Part shown: piece by piece, positions 39,857 through 48,400 of the stretch
Numbering within the stretch: position 1 is the first letter of the stretch
Layout of the letters: the number at the start of each line of letters is the position of its first letter
NCBI GenBank assembly: GCA_012033595.1
Contig: JAAUQL010000010.1
Span: forward strand, 1 to 64,000
DNA from: Cyclobacteriaceae bacterium
GTDB lineage: Bacteria; Bacteroidota; Bacteroidia; Cytophagales; Cyclobacteriaceae
DNA length: 64,000 nucleotides
Direction: 5' to 3'
The notes under the pieces: generated by a model
The model's input: the letters and a program-made list of their open reading frames with translations, nothing else
The model's database searches: none
What the model was told of the DNA's origin: nothing
Program-made: the position numbers and the translations under genes

Positions 39857-40635
39857 TTAGTTGTTTACGTTCACAATCAGATAATATAAGGTGATAGCAT
39901 TGACTACAATGGCAAATATGGTCATAAAATCCCTGGCGCCTTCGGTTATTATTTTTCTGGTAGGCTCTATATAAATGATGTCGCCAGGTTGGGCACTCAT
40001 CATCGAGTGACGCATGCCTGCCACCGTACTCAGGTCTATCATAAAAACCTCGGGTTGGTGCAGATCGCCACGAATCAGGCGTAGGTTGTGGGCTTTTCCG
40101 TCTATACTGATGCCTCCTGCCAGTGCTACTATTTCCACCACCGATGTGTTTTCGTTTTCCAAAGGTATCACCATGCCCCCGGGTTCGCCCAGCACGATTA
40201 CCCTTTTGTTCAGATAGGTGAGTTTCACAAAAGGCTCAACATAAAAGGCACCGTATTTTGTTCAAGATAAGATTCTGCCTCGTTTAGCTGCATCCCTCCA
40301 AGTTTTACCATGCCTAGCATAGGAAATTTGACCGAACCATCCTCTTTTACCAGCATTTTAGGCTTTTCCGTCATTCGGGTTTGGCTTTGCTGTATGTCCA
40401 ATTCGTAGTTAGGATCAATGATTTGCTCTCCTTTGTTGGTGTACACCCGTATTTCGAGCCAGTCGTTGGGTTGAATGACATAATGCTTCTCCGCTACGTT
40501 TATTTGCGACGACAAGTAGGAAAGGTCTTCTTCCTGATCGATCCTGAACATGATATTGTATTTGTAAGACCGGCAGGATGAGAGCAGCGAAACAGTAAAC
40601 AGCACAAAAATCAAACAGTAAGATTTATTTTTCAA
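39857..40635 (-). CDS. Polysaccharide export outer-membrane protein (Wza/SLBB type, frameshifted)
   Basis: Lipoprotein of about 260 residues forming the outer-membrane exit channel. Lipobox SLLSSCRSY at about 15-23. The poly-export domain has NDWLEIRVYTNKGEQ and GSVKFPMLGMVKLGGMQLNEAESYLEQ. The SLBB part reads KRVIVLGEPGGMVIPLENENTSVVEIVALAGGI and ends with a membrane helix (MTIFAIVVNAITLYYLI). The frame breaks at the minus-strand AAAA at 40256-40259. One added A gives LEQKYGAFYVEPFVKLTYLNKRVIVLG, a perfect join. It is directly upstream of the kinase. Confidence 0.87.
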
Positions 40636-40671
40636 TGCTTCTTTTTTGATGCAAAGATAAATAATATTGGC

Positions 40672-41220
40672 TTATAGCAATCCTAATGCAGACTTATATG
40701 CCTTGAACGACTGGAGATTTTTATCTTTCTCGGATATGATCGGATTGGCTACGCCCCAGTCAATGTTGAAGTCGGGATCGTCGAACCGGATGCCCGAATC
40801 AGCAGGATGATGATAGTTGCGGGTGCATTTGTAAAAAAGGTAAGCATCGCTGAGCGCCACAAATCCATGGGCAAAACCTTCGGGAATATAAAACATGTTT
40901 TGTTGCCCGGCAGTCAGCACCACTTTGTAGTGCCTGCCAAATGTTGTCGAATCTGGCCGCAGATCTACTGCGACATCCAGCACTTCTCCGGCTATTACCT
41001 TCACCAGCTTGCCTTGTTCATAGGGTTTGTTCTGAAAGTGCAATCCGCGCATCACCCCCGCCTTCGAAAAGGAAAGGTTGTCTTGTACAAAATCCATATG
41101 CAGGTTTAGCTTTGCAAATGTTGCTTTGTTGTACGACTCCATAAACCATCCACGGTCGTCATTGAGCAGGGTCGGATGCAACTCAATGAGTCCGGCAATT
41201 TCAGTCTCTTTCAAAATCAT
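40672..41220 (-). CDS. rfbC: dTDP-4-dehydrorhamnose 3,5-epimerase
   Basis: 182-residue cupin enzyme of dTDP-L-rhamnose synthesis. Visible motifs: FMESYNKATFAKL, DNLSFSKAGVMRGLHFQNKP (catalytic His), KLVKVIAGEVLDVAVDLR, TFGRHYKVVLTAGQQNMFYIPEGFAHGFVAL and YKCTRNYHHPADSGIRFDDPDFNIDW. Full length. Its presence in the operon suggests that the exported polysaccharide contains rhamnose, although rfbA, rfbB and rfbD are not in the window. It sits between the glycosyltransferase and the Wza gene. Confidence 0.93.
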   Translation of the reverse strand: MILKETEIAGLIELHPTLLNDDRGWFMESYNKATFAKLNLHMDFVQDNLSFSKAGVMRGLHFQNKPYEQGKLVKVIAGEVLDVAVDLRPDSTTFGRHYKVVLTAGQQNMFYIPEGFAHGFVALSDAYLFYKCTRNYHHPADSGIRFDDPDFNIDWGVANPIISEKDKNLQSFKAYKSALGLL

Positions 41221-41225
41221 AAAAA

Positions 41226-42331
41226 TCAGTTGATACTTTTAATGGTGGTGAGGTACTTGTCGATGACGATATGCTCGTCAAAGTTTTGCAAGATAAATTC
41301 ACGGCTATAAGCACCCATGGCCGCGCGAGGCTCTGGAGCGAGCCGGTGCATCATTTTCATTTTCAAGGCCAGGTCGGCACTGTCCTTGAGCTTGCACAAA
41401 TACCCGTTTTTTCCATCCTTCACCACATTGTTGCAGCCGGGCACATCGGTAGCTACGATAGGTTTAGCCATACTGGCGGCTTCCAGTAGCGATTTGGGGG
41501 TACCCTCACGATACGAGGGCAATACGATGCAATCGGCACCGGCTATATATGACTTCACGTCTTCGGTGGTTCCGAGGTATTCCACCTGGTTTTTTCTATC
41601 CATTGTTGAATAGTAGCTGAGGGAATGCCTCTTTGATGCTGCTCGTCTATAGGACCAAGCAACTGAAAGTGCGCATCGATTCCTTCCTTTTTGAGCGCAT
41701 CTATGGCCTCGATATACTCTAGAATACCTTTGTCGTATATAAGTCTGGAAATCAATAAGAAGGTAAACCGCTTGTTTTCGACCTGGTTGGGCACTGGCAT
41801 AAAATCGTTCACGTCGATGCCTGATCCGGGCAAGAGGTCACAGGACTTTTTGGAGACGATTCTTTTGCTGAGGAATAGCTTCTGGTCGTCTTCATTCTGA
41901 AAAAATATCTTCTTGGGAAAACGGAAGGCTATGCGATATAGCGTAATGGCCACCCGCGATACGAGGTTGTCTTTTAAGAACATGGTGCCCAGGCCACATA
42001 CGTTGTTGACTACCGGAATGCCCAGCAGGCTGGCAGCGATGGTGCCGTAAATGTTGGGCTTGATGGTGTAGTGCAAGATAACATCCGGGCGGAGTTTTTT
42101 GTAAATTCCGTACAATTCCAGGATGAGCAAAAAGTCCTTGATGGGGTTGGCACCACGGCTATCCATCTTCACAGGGATGTGCCTGCATCCCATTTCCATT
42201 AGCTTATAAGTAAATTTATCCTTTGGAGCAATGGTAATAACTTGATTACCTTTGTCCATTAGCGAACGGATCAGGCCTTTTCTAAAGTTATAAATATTCC
42301 AGGAAGTGTTTAAAACAACAGCTATTTTCAT
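41226..42331 (-). CDS. Family 4 glycosyltransferase (frameshifted)
   Basis: GT-B glycosyltransferase of about 369 residues, similar to capsular or LPS-type transferases. Motifs: MKIAVVLNTSWNIYNFRKGLI, VILHYTIKPNIYGTIAASLLGIPVVNNVCGLG, FTFLLISRLIYDKGILEYIEAI and, after the break, DCIVLPSYREGTPKSLLEAASMAKPIVATDVPGC with the E-x7-E sugar-nucleotide motif. The break lies in the A6 run (plus 41590-41595). One more A gives WIEKNQVEYLGTTEDVKSYIAGADCIV. It is the first gene of the minus-strand polysaccharide operon. Confidence 0.88.
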
Positions 42332-42366
42332 ACAGGCCAGGTTCGATAACAGATTGAATTTGAGCG

Positions 42367-42374
42367 CAAAGCTA
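42367..42374 (-). promoter_or_regulatory. Promoter -7 element of the polysaccharide operon
   Basis: TAGCTTTG on the minus strand is a perfect TAnnTTTG, 36 bases before the glycosyltransferase ATG. A TTTG-like -33 (42401-42404) lies 26 bases upstream, longer than usual spacing. It lies in the intergenic region divergent to hflX. Confidence 0.5.
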
Positions 42375-42482
42375 AAAAATTTAATTCTTTAATTCTAAGG
42401 CAAATCATGTCATTTTTATTACACCCTTGCGTAATATAGTTTCATAAGCAGGGGATTTATAAAAAATGCCATACCAAAAAAC

Positions 42483-43682
42483 GTGAAAAGGTATATGGGA
42501 GAGACATATTCAACAGCAATAAAAAAAGAAAAGGCCGTACTCGTGGCGGCTTCATTTTCGGCTGCCGATGCCAGCCGCATCAATGAGTATTTGGATGAAC
42601 TGGAATTTCTGGCCGAAACCCTTGGGGTGGAAACAGAAAAGCGGTTCACCCAAAAAATGGAGCATCCGGATCGCGCCACCTATCTCGGTAAAGGTAAAGT
42701 AGAGGAAATCACCGAATATGTGCGGTCATTTCAGATAGACCTGGTCATATTTGACGATGACCTTACACCCTCGCAACTGCGCAACCTTGAGCGCGCCTTT
42801 GAATGTAAAATTTATGACCGCAGCTTATTGATTCTGGATATATTCCTGAAAAGGGCACAAACAGCACAGGCCAAAACACAGGTAGAACTGGCCAGATACC
42901 AGTACCTGATGCCCCGACTCACCCGTATGTGGACCCACCTGGAGCGGCAGCGGGGTGGCACCAGCACCCGGGGTGGTGCAGGAGAAAAAGAAATAGAAAC
43001 TGATAAACGGAACATCAGAAATCAGATAAGCATACTCAAAGGTCGGCTGGAGAAAATTAATAAGCAGAGTGAAACCCAGCGCAAATCGCGATCGAAAATA
43101 GTACGCGTGGCCCTGGTCGGCTATACCAACGTGGGCAAATCGACCCTGATGACCCTGCTGTCCAAATCGGAAGTGTACGCCGAAGACAAACTGTTTGCCA
43201 CGGTAGATGCTACCGTCAGAAAGGTAGTGATCAATCAGATCCCATTTTTGCTTTCTGACACGGTAGGGTTCATCCGCAAGCTGCCTCACCACCTGATCGA
43301 ATCCTTTAAATCGACCCTGGACGAAGTCACAGAATCGGATATTCTGATGCACGTGGTAGATGTTTCGCATCCCTTGTACCACGATCAGATGGATGTGGTC
43401 AACCAGACCTTGTCGGAATTGGGCGCGGCCGATAAGCCACAAATAGTGGTGTATAACAAAATAGACCAGGTAAAGCCCGACCCGGAAGATGAGTTTGAAG
43501 GAAATGCCCACGATTACATCACTTCCGGACAAATGCTCCTTTCCAGAGAAAAAGATGCGGTGTTCATTTCCGCCAAGGAGAAATTGAATATGGACGAACT
43601 CAAAAACCTAATCTATCAAAAAGTGAAAGAGCAACATCTGAAAATATATCCAAACTATCTCGAACCGGAGTTTTTGAAATAA
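42483..43682 (+). CDS. hflX: GTPase HflX
   Basis: 399-residue ribosome-associated GTPase that splits stalled or stress-arrested 70S ribosomes. The N-terminal HflX domain has AETLGVETEKRFTQKMEHPDRATYLGKGKVEEI and the glycine-rich MPRLTRMWTHLERQRGGTSTRGGAGEKEIETD. The GTPase domain has G1 GYTNVGKSTLM (about 212), G3 DTVGFIRKLPHHLIESFKSTLDE and G4 YNKID. The start is GTG at 42483 or ATG at 42495. Its stop is only one base from the stop of the convergent hom gene, so there is no room for a terminator. Confidence 0.95.
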   Translation: MKRYMGETYSTAIKKEKAVLVAASFSAADASRINEYLDELEFLAETLGVETEKRFTQKMEHPDRATYLGKGKVEEITEYVRSFQIDLVIFDDDLTPSQLRNLERAFECKIYDRSLLILDIFLKRAQTAQAKTQVELARYQYLMPRLTRMWTHLERQRGGTSTRGGAGEKEIETDKRNIRNQISILKGRLEKINKQSETQRKSRSKIVRVALVGYTNVGKSTLMTLLSKSEVYAEDKLFATVDATVRKVVINQIPFLLSDTVGFIRKLPHHLIESFKSTLDEVTESDILMHVVDVSHPLYHDQMDVVNQTLSELGAADKPQIVVYNKIDQVKPDPEDEFEGNAHDYITSGQMLLSREKDAVFISAKEKLNMDELKNLIYQKVKEQHLKIYPNYLEPEFLK

Positions 43683-43683
43683 C

Positions 43684-44874
43684 TCAGTCTTCTTCGGGCT
43701 CCAGCAAGATGATGTTCACTTTAGGATGGCGGAACCATTCGGAACTTGTCAATCGGTCAAAATTTATCTCACCAATAATGTACTGATTGTCCAGGGCTTT
43801 ATATTCTTCATATATTTTGTCAAATCGGTCTCTGTCTATGCCAACGGTGTGGTCAAATCTCAAATATATTTTTATTTGGAAATCGCGGGTGAGCTGTAGT
43901 CCGGAATCTTGCCGGGTTTTTTTGTATTCATATTTATAAGCATAGGTCAGTGCCGATATGTCCGATAGCACTGCCGAACCGGTAGGATATCCGCCGGCTC
44001 CTTTTCCCATAAAAAACTGATGTTCCGAAAAGGCGCCTTCCACAATCACGCCGTTAAATTCCCGCTCCACTTTATATAATTGGCTCTTTGGGCTCACAAA
44101 CTGTGGCATGACCATAGCCATCACCTTATCATCTACTTTGCGGCTTTTAGCCACCAGTTTTATCTTATACCCTCTTTCTCTGGCTATTTTAATGTCGAAG
44201 TCTGAAATATTTTGAATGCCATAGTTTACCACTTCTTCAGGTTCTGCAAACAGCCCAAAAGCATGAGTAAGTATAATACAGAGCTTATATTTGGGGTCAA
44301 ACCCTTCTACATCGAGCCTGGGGTCCGACTCGGCATAGCCCAGTTGTTGTGCTTCGGCCAGGGCCTCATCAAATGATTTTTGCTCGGCAAAAACTTTGGT
44401 GAGGATAAAATTGGTGGACCCGTTAAATATGCCTTCGACGGCACTGAGAAGGTCGTTGTCGTAGTATTCTTCCAGGTTTCTGATGATTGGAATACTGGCG
44501 CAGCACGAGCCTTCGTAGAGTAGGGGGGCATTGTATAGTTGCTGTAGCTCACACAACTCGGTCATGTGGTCGGCCACCATTTTTTTATTGGCAGTCACCA
44601 CGGCTTTGCCTTTTTTCAGGGCAGCGCTCACGATCTCAAAAGCCGCTTTAGGATCGTCGATCAGCTCCAGCACCACATCCACTTCGGGATTGTCGAGCAC
44701 CTCATCTTTGTCGAAGGTGAAATACTTCATTGGCAGTGCGCGGTTTTTACTGCGGTTTTTAACGCATATTTTCAAGATTTCCGCTTTTATACCCTTGGTT
44801 TCTTCCAGCACATGGTACAAGCCCTGACCCACTACCCCGAAACCAAATATGCCCAGTTTCAAATTTCTGCTCAT
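43684..44874 (-). CDS. hom: Homoserine dehydrogenase
   Basis: 396-residue NAD(P)-dependent enzyme converting aspartate semialdehyde to homoserine for threonine and methionine. The Rossmann start is LKLGIFGFGVVGQGLYHVLEE. The catalytic domain shows KAVVTANKKMVADH, YEGSCCASIPIIRNLEEYYDNDLLSAVEGIFNGSTNFILTKV and AESDPRLDVEGFDPKYKLCIILTHAFG with the catalytic Lys. No aspartokinase is fused. The C-terminal part after about 320 is the short Bacteroidota type. Stand-alone gene upstream of the tRNA-Arg. Confidence 0.94.
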   Translation of the reverse strand: MSRNLKLGIFGFGVVGQGLYHVLEETKGIKAEILKICVKNRSKNRALPMKYFTFDKDEVLDNPEVDVVLELIDDPKAAFEIVSAALKKGKAVVTANKKMVADHMTELCELQQLYNAPLLYEGSCCASIPIIRNLEEYYDNDLLSAVEGIFNGSTNFILTKVFAEQKSFDEALAEAQQLGYAESDPRLDVEGFDPKYKLCIILTHAFGLFAEPEEVVNYGIQNISDFDIKIARERGYKIKLVAKSRKVDDKVMAMVMPQFVSPKSQLYKVEREFNGVIVEGAFSEHQFFMGKGAGGYPTGSAVLSDISALTYAYKYEYKKTRQDSGLQLTRDFQIKIYLRFDHTVGIDRDRFDKIYEEYKALDNQYIIGEINFDRLTSSEWFRHPKVNIILLEPEED

Positions 44875-45021
44875 GATTAATTATAAGATGGCCGGCCACG
44901 CCAGCGTAAAAATTATTTTTGCATACCAAAAAATACGGCGCAAAGAACGCTAGATAATATTAGTATTGCAATAATATGCAGCGTGGCATGTGAGCAGAGA
45001 CTCAATTTATCGTCACACAAA

Positions 45022-45053
45022 TTGCCTTTCGAAAAATATTTTAATTATTTTTG
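45022..45053 (+). promoter_or_regulatory. tRNA-Arg promoter
   Basis: TTG at 45022-45024 and TATTTTTG at 45046-45053 with a 21-base spacer match the Bacteroidota -33/-7 promoter (TTG/TAnnTTTG). The tRNA begins 17 bases later. Confidence 0.72.
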
Positions 45054-45069
45054 CGATCCAATTTTATTT

Positions 45070-45141
45070 GGCCTCGTAGTTCAATGGATAGAATAGAAGT
45101 TTCCTAAACTTTAGATCTAGGTTCGATTCCTAGCGAGGCTA
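45070..45141 (+). tRNA. tRNA-Arg, anticodon CCT
   Basis: Folds as a full cloverleaf: acceptor GGCCTCG/CGAGGCT (G1-U72 wobble) with discriminator A, D-stem GTTC/GAAT, anticodon stem GAAGT/ACTTT around loop TTCCTAA (anticodon CCT), T-arm CTAGG-TTCGATT-CCTAG. No CCA is encoded. A 10-bp terminator follows at 45157. An integrase gene starts 167 bases downstream, so the 3' end of this tRNA is the likely attachment site of the island. Confidence 0.95.
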
Positions 45142-45156
45142 CTTTTAAAGATCACT

Positions 45157-45182
45157 AAAAGCGACTAACAGTCGCTTTTTTG
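45157..45182 (+). terminator. Terminator of tRNA-Arg
   Basis: Perfect 10-bp stem AAAAGCGACT / AGTCGCTTTT with a 3-nt loop, followed by two more T, 16 bases past the tRNA end. Confidence 0.85.
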
Positions 45183-45256
45183 TTGTAATACAGCGAGTTA
45201 GAGCCTATTATCACCTTCTTTAAATATCTATTGGTTTTGATAGTTTACTATAAAAT

Positions 45257-45292
45257 ATTTACGTTTATATTTACCTAATTATTTACCTATTT
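45257..45292 (+). repeat. Three 12-bp direct repeats before the integrase gene
   Basis: ATTTACGTTTAT, ATTTACCTAATT and ATTTACCTATTT follow each other without gap, all starting ATTTAC, 17 bases before the integrase ATG. They may be arm-type integrase sites, or operators controlling the integrase. The regular 12-bp phase makes chance less likely, but the region is AT-rich. Confidence 0.5.
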
Positions 45293-45308
45293 ATATTTAA
45301 GTGGCAAA

Positions 45309-46493
45309 ATGAACCTTTCCTACGTATTCAATAGAAACAATCTTAATAACAAATCCGGTAAGTACACGGTAAGCATTAGGGTAAACGTTGATGGAAAATC
45401 TGACTATTTAAAGATTTTTGGCTTTCCAAAGCTTGAAAAGAAGTACTGGGATTTTGAAAAGAAATGTGTTGGTAACTCACATCCACACCAATCAAAGCTT
45501 AACAGTATATTGAATCGAGAAAAAGAAAAACTTGACAGATACTATATAGATGAACTGGACAAACAACGAATCCTAAACTTGAAGGATATCCGGCATTTCT
45601 ACGAAAACCAAAAAGAGCGGGAAAGCTTCAATGAGTTCGTAGCGATGAATCATAAAAAATATATCAAAGATAATGAACTGGAACACCGGACATTTCAGGT
45701 TTACAGAACATTTCTGACTCATTTGAATGATTTTAATGCTCATATCCGATTCTATGAGCTGTCCAGAGAGCTTGTTATTGATTTCAATAATTTTCTCATT
45801 AAGAAAAAGAAACTGAAAGGAGCCAGCCGGAAGAAATATCTGGACAAATTTAAGGTGATGTACAAAGAGGCCGCAAAAGCGAAATTGGTTGCCTATGATG
45901 AATTGTTGTTTGATAAATTGAAGATAAAGGTTGAGCACCCCATAAGAACAGCTTTGACAATTGATGAGATCAAAAAAATACGGGACCATGAACTAACTGG
46001 CAATCCTGCTTTGCTCCAGTGTAGAGATGAATTTATGTTTATGTGCTATTCAGGTTTGTATTATGGCGACCTAAGAAAATTAAAAGAAGGCAACCTAGTA
46101 CTACACAAAGAGAAGTATGTGATCAGTGGCGAACGTTCAAAGAACAATAACCGGTTTATTATACCTATATATAAATTTCCCCAAGCTATTGATATAATCA
46201 AGCGATATAAGGATACTACAGAAGATGAGTACCTCTTCCCCAATACTATATCGGATCAGAAATTTAACGTCAAATTGAAGGGTCTTGCTAAGGCTGTGGG
46301 TATTAAAAAAAACCTAACAAATAAGGTGGCCAGGCATTCATTTACCGATCTGATGATTGCCTCCGGAGAGAAAGAACAAATGGTATCTAAGATGTTAGGA
46401 CATACTAAAACAGAGACCACAAGGGAGTACTACAATATGAATATCGAGCACCTGATTAATTCCAGGTTTTCCGATCAGGTCATTGACTTGTAA
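45309..46493 (+). CDS. int: Tyrosine-family site-specific integrase
   Basis: 394-residue Bacteroidota-type integrase. An N-terminal arm-binding domain (about 1-90), SAM-like core-binding domain (about 105-200, FNEFVAMNHKKYIKDNELEHRTFQVYRTFLTHL) and catalytic domain (about 210-394) are visible. Catalytic features: CYSGLYYGDLRKL (the usual first Arg is a Tyr), the Lys region SGERSKNN, KVARHSFTDLMIASG (RH), LGHTKTETTREYYNM with the nucleophile Tyr at about 375. Loss of the first Arg is known in some Bacteroidota integrases. Position directly after a tRNA-Arg indicates that it inserted this island there. Confidence 0.92.
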   Translation: MNLSYVFNRNNLNNKSGKYTVSIRVNVDGKSDYLKIFGFPKLEKKYWDFEKKCVGNSHPHQSKLNSILNREKEKLDRYYIDELDKQRILNLKDIRHFYENQKERESFNEFVAMNHKKYIKDNELEHRTFQVYRTFLTHLNDFNAHIRFYELSRELVIDFNNFLIKKKKLKGASRKKYLDKFKVMYKEAAKAKLVAYDELLFDKLKIKVEHPIRTALTIDEIKKIRDHELTGNPALLQCRDEFMFMCYSGLYYGDLRKLKEGNLVLHKEKYVISGERSKNNNRFIIPIYKFPQAIDIIKRYKDTTEDEYLFPNTISDQKFNVKLKGLAKAVGIKKNLTNKVARHSFTDLMIASGEKEQMVSKMLGHTKTETTREYYNMNIEHLINSRFSDQVIDL

Positions 46494-46639
46494 ATTAGGG
46501 ATAGGGTAGATCATCCTTGTTTAGGGTCAATGGGCATGCATTCCGATAGTGTTTATATTAGGCCTAATCTGACACAAAGATTAGAGTGTTCAAAGATAGA
46601 CTACCAGGGGGTACTGGGGGAGGGTGACCACTATGTATT

Positions 46640-46725
46640 AAGGAAGTAAGGGCATGCTAAGCAGCGACCACAAGGGAGTACTACGATATGAATATTAAGC
46701 TCATGGCCAACCCTCGCTTTTGATC
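46640..46725 (+). pseudogene. Fossil 3' end of a second related integrase
   Basis: About 85 bases align with the last part of the intact integrase gene: GACCACAAGGGAGTACTAC is shared word for word and is followed by GATATGAATAT, then a diverged end reading MNIKLMANPRF before a stop. Upstream, GGGCATGCTAAG matches the GHTK-type motif in another frame. The rest of that integrase is gone. It shows an older, related element was once integrated next to the present one. Confidence 0.65.
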
Positions 46726-46805
46726 TGACACTTTTAGATTTAAGAGGATTTCACTAATCAAATTCAGTATAATAGCTTGTGCTGAAAGAAACCTAATAAA
46801 AATTC

Positions 46806-47402
46806 TCACCCGACTAAAAAATAGGGTGAATCAAATGGGGAATGCTTTTTCTTTATAGACCTAGAATGCATTGTACCATCCGGCCATTTTCCAAAGATAG
46901 ATACATCAATTATATAATCTGCTTTGGAGTAATAGACTATGAAAATATCCCTTGTAGTGAGGAATGCTCGGAGATAGGATTCTAAACGATTTGCAAATGA
47001 TGAAGATATCATCGTATGAGAAACATTTTTGACCAATAGTTCTACAAGCTGATTTTTTTTGTAAGTATCGTTTATATGGAAGCTATCATGTTCAAGCTTA
47101 TGTTTGAACAGTCCTTTAATTTCATTCAGGTATTCATGACACCAATAGGATACGGTTAATTCTGAAAATTCCCTCGACCACATATCCCTATCATGTATTT
47201 TAGCATAATCATCTATAAGTAGGGCTTCTACCTCAATACCCATTTTCTCAGCGATTTCTTTTAATTGTTTGATTGAGAGTAATTCTCCCCTCTTTTCCAA
47301 TCTACCGTAATAGGCTGGAGAAACCCCCATCTTAATGGCCATTTCCTTTAAAGATATTCGCCTTTCCTCCCTTGCTTTTTCTATTCTATCTGAAATATTC
47401 AT
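46806..47402 (-). CDS. XRE-family transcriptional regulator
   Basis: 198-residue protein with an N-terminal Cro/CI helix-turn-helix (about 5-60: RIEKAREERRISLKEMAIKMGVSPAYYGRLEKRGELLSIKQLKEIAEKMGIEVEALL). The remaining 135 residues are not recognised and contain aromatic and charged residues. Divergent from the excisionase-like gene at 47.5 kb, so it is a good candidate for the element's repressor. Distinctly AT-rich, like the surrounding island. Confidence 0.82.
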   Translation of the reverse strand: MNISDRIEKAREERRISLKEMAIKMGVSPAYYGRLEKRGELLSIKQLKEIAEKMGIEVEALLIDDYAKIHDRDMWSREFSELTVSYWCHEYLNEIKGLFKHKLEHDSFHINDTYKKNQLVELLVKNVSHTMISSSFANRLESYLRAFLTTRDIFIVYYSKADYIIDVSIFGKWPDGTMHSRSIKKKHSPFDSPYFLVG

Positions 47403-47437
47403 GGGCGAAATATACTCAATACAGGGTATTATAAAAA

Positions 47438-47501
47438 AATAAGTATATGAATATTTGTGTTAGATATATTAATAGGTTTACTTTGATGTACTAATAAGTA
47501 T
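47438..47501. promoter_or_regulatory. Divergent regulatory region with paired AATAAGTAT
   Basis: The 124-base gap between the divergent regulator and excisionase-like genes contains two exact copies of AATAAGTAT (47438-47446 and 47493-47501), 55 bases apart, in the same orientation. They could bind the XRE regulator or the small HTH protein. No perfect TAnnTTTG was found; TACTTTG at about 47479 comes close. Confidence 0.35.
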
Positions 47502-47526
47502 CTTTAATAAACTAAAAAGGTTATTC

Positions 47527-47799
47527 ATGAAGACCGTTATAGAAATTCCTCAAAGCACAATGATAATGATAGAAAAAAAACTTCAATTACTAGATTCAAT
47601 ATATGAAGCTATTCAAGAATTTGGCTTAGTAAAAACGCAAGATTACTACACAGTTAACGAATTTATAAAGTTGGCTAAAATTGGAAGGAACAAATTCGAA
47701 GCAATAAAATGCCACTTGAATATTATCCGTGTATCACCTCGAAAACAATTAATTCCCCATTCGGAATTGGTAAGGTGGTTTAATGGAGAAATACAATAG
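47527..47799 (+). CDS. Small helix-turn-helix (excisionase-like) protein
   Basis: 90-residue protein. Residues 40-88 (YYTVNEFIKLAKIGRNKFEAIKCHLNIIRVSPRKQLIPHSELVRWFNG) have the pattern of a winged helix of the MerR/excisionase type: TVNEF-helix, turn, KFEA-helix, a wing and a final SELVRWF helix. The N-terminal helix has hydrophobic spacing. Such genes commonly follow the integrase/repressor part in Bacteroidota mobile elements, where they help excision or replication. Function inferred from fold pattern and location. Confidence 0.65.
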   Translation: MKTVIEIPQSTMIMIEKKLQLLDSIYEAIQEFGLVKTQDYYTVNEFIKLAKIGRNKFEAIKCHLNIIRVSPRKQLIPHSELVRWFNGEIQ

Positions 47800-47887
47800 T
47801 TGTACAACTTGATTGAAATCATATTAATAGCTTTTGACCTCTTTATAAAGCTTTTAAACTAAAGAATATAGTCTTTTCAGTTACATC

Positions 47888-48019
47888 ATGTGCCCTGATC
47901 TCAATAAACCAAAATTATCCAACTACTATGACATAAAATGGTTTTATGGCATTGATGAAAAACCTTTTGGCGTCACTGATGCGATTTTAATATTTCCAAT
48001 TTCAAATCTAAAAAAATGA
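47888..48019 (+). CDS. Small hypothetical protein (43 residues)
   Basis: ATG at 47888 opens a 43-codon frame starting MCPDLNKPKLSNYYDIKWFYG and ending ISNLKK. Its TGA overlaps the ATG of the next gene (ATGA), an arrangement typical of translationally coupled genes in this window. No known motif. Length and overlap are the only support. Confidence 0.45.
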   Translation: MCPDLNKPKLSNYYDIKWFYGIDEKPFGVTDAILIFPISNLKK

Positions 48020-48396
48020 ATGATAATAAAATTTCAAAGCAAAATGCAGAGAGCTTTGATCATGTAAATGACAGGCATACATCCGCACTAATGGAATCAA
48101 GTTTTAAACTAAAGGCGGAATTTACAAGAGCGGCTTTTGATATGGTCGAGCTTAAAACAGAGCTCGAAAAAGAACGTGATTTGTTGCATGATAATACCTC
48201 CTGGCTTTTCAAGAAAAAGGACTTACAAATAGACAGGATAATAAGGTTTTACAACAAGGTAGAGCAGATCACCAATAATTATGAAAATCTGTTTCAGCTC
48301 CTAAAGCTTCAAAACGTGATTTTGGAAGACTCGTTAAATGGCAAAATAATGTCAGACGAACAATTCAGGAAGGATTTTCTAAACCTCAAATATTAA
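48016..48396 (+). CDS. Hypothetical coiled-coil protein of the mobile element
   Basis: 126-residue protein, not recognised. It is rich in charged helices (SSFKLKAEFTRAAFDMVELKTELEKERDLLHD, IDRIIRFYNKVEQITNNYENLFQLLKLQNVILED) with heptad-like spacing, so it probably forms a coiled coil. It overlaps the small ORF before it and is followed five bases later by the primase-helicase gene, which suggests a role as accessory replication or mobilisation protein. Confidence 0.6.
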   Translation: MNDNKISKQNAESFDHVNDRHTSALMESSFKLKAEFTRAAFDMVELKTELEKERDLLHDNTSWLFKKKDLQIDRIIRFYNKVEQITNNYENLFQLLKLQNVILEDSLNGKIMSDEQFRKDFLNLKY

Positions 48397-48400
48397 AGCC

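Noticed and set aside
43680-43686. Missing terminator between hflX and hom as a regulatory overlap
   Set aside because: Tightly convergent stops are common in compact genomes; nothing in the sequence suggests a special role.
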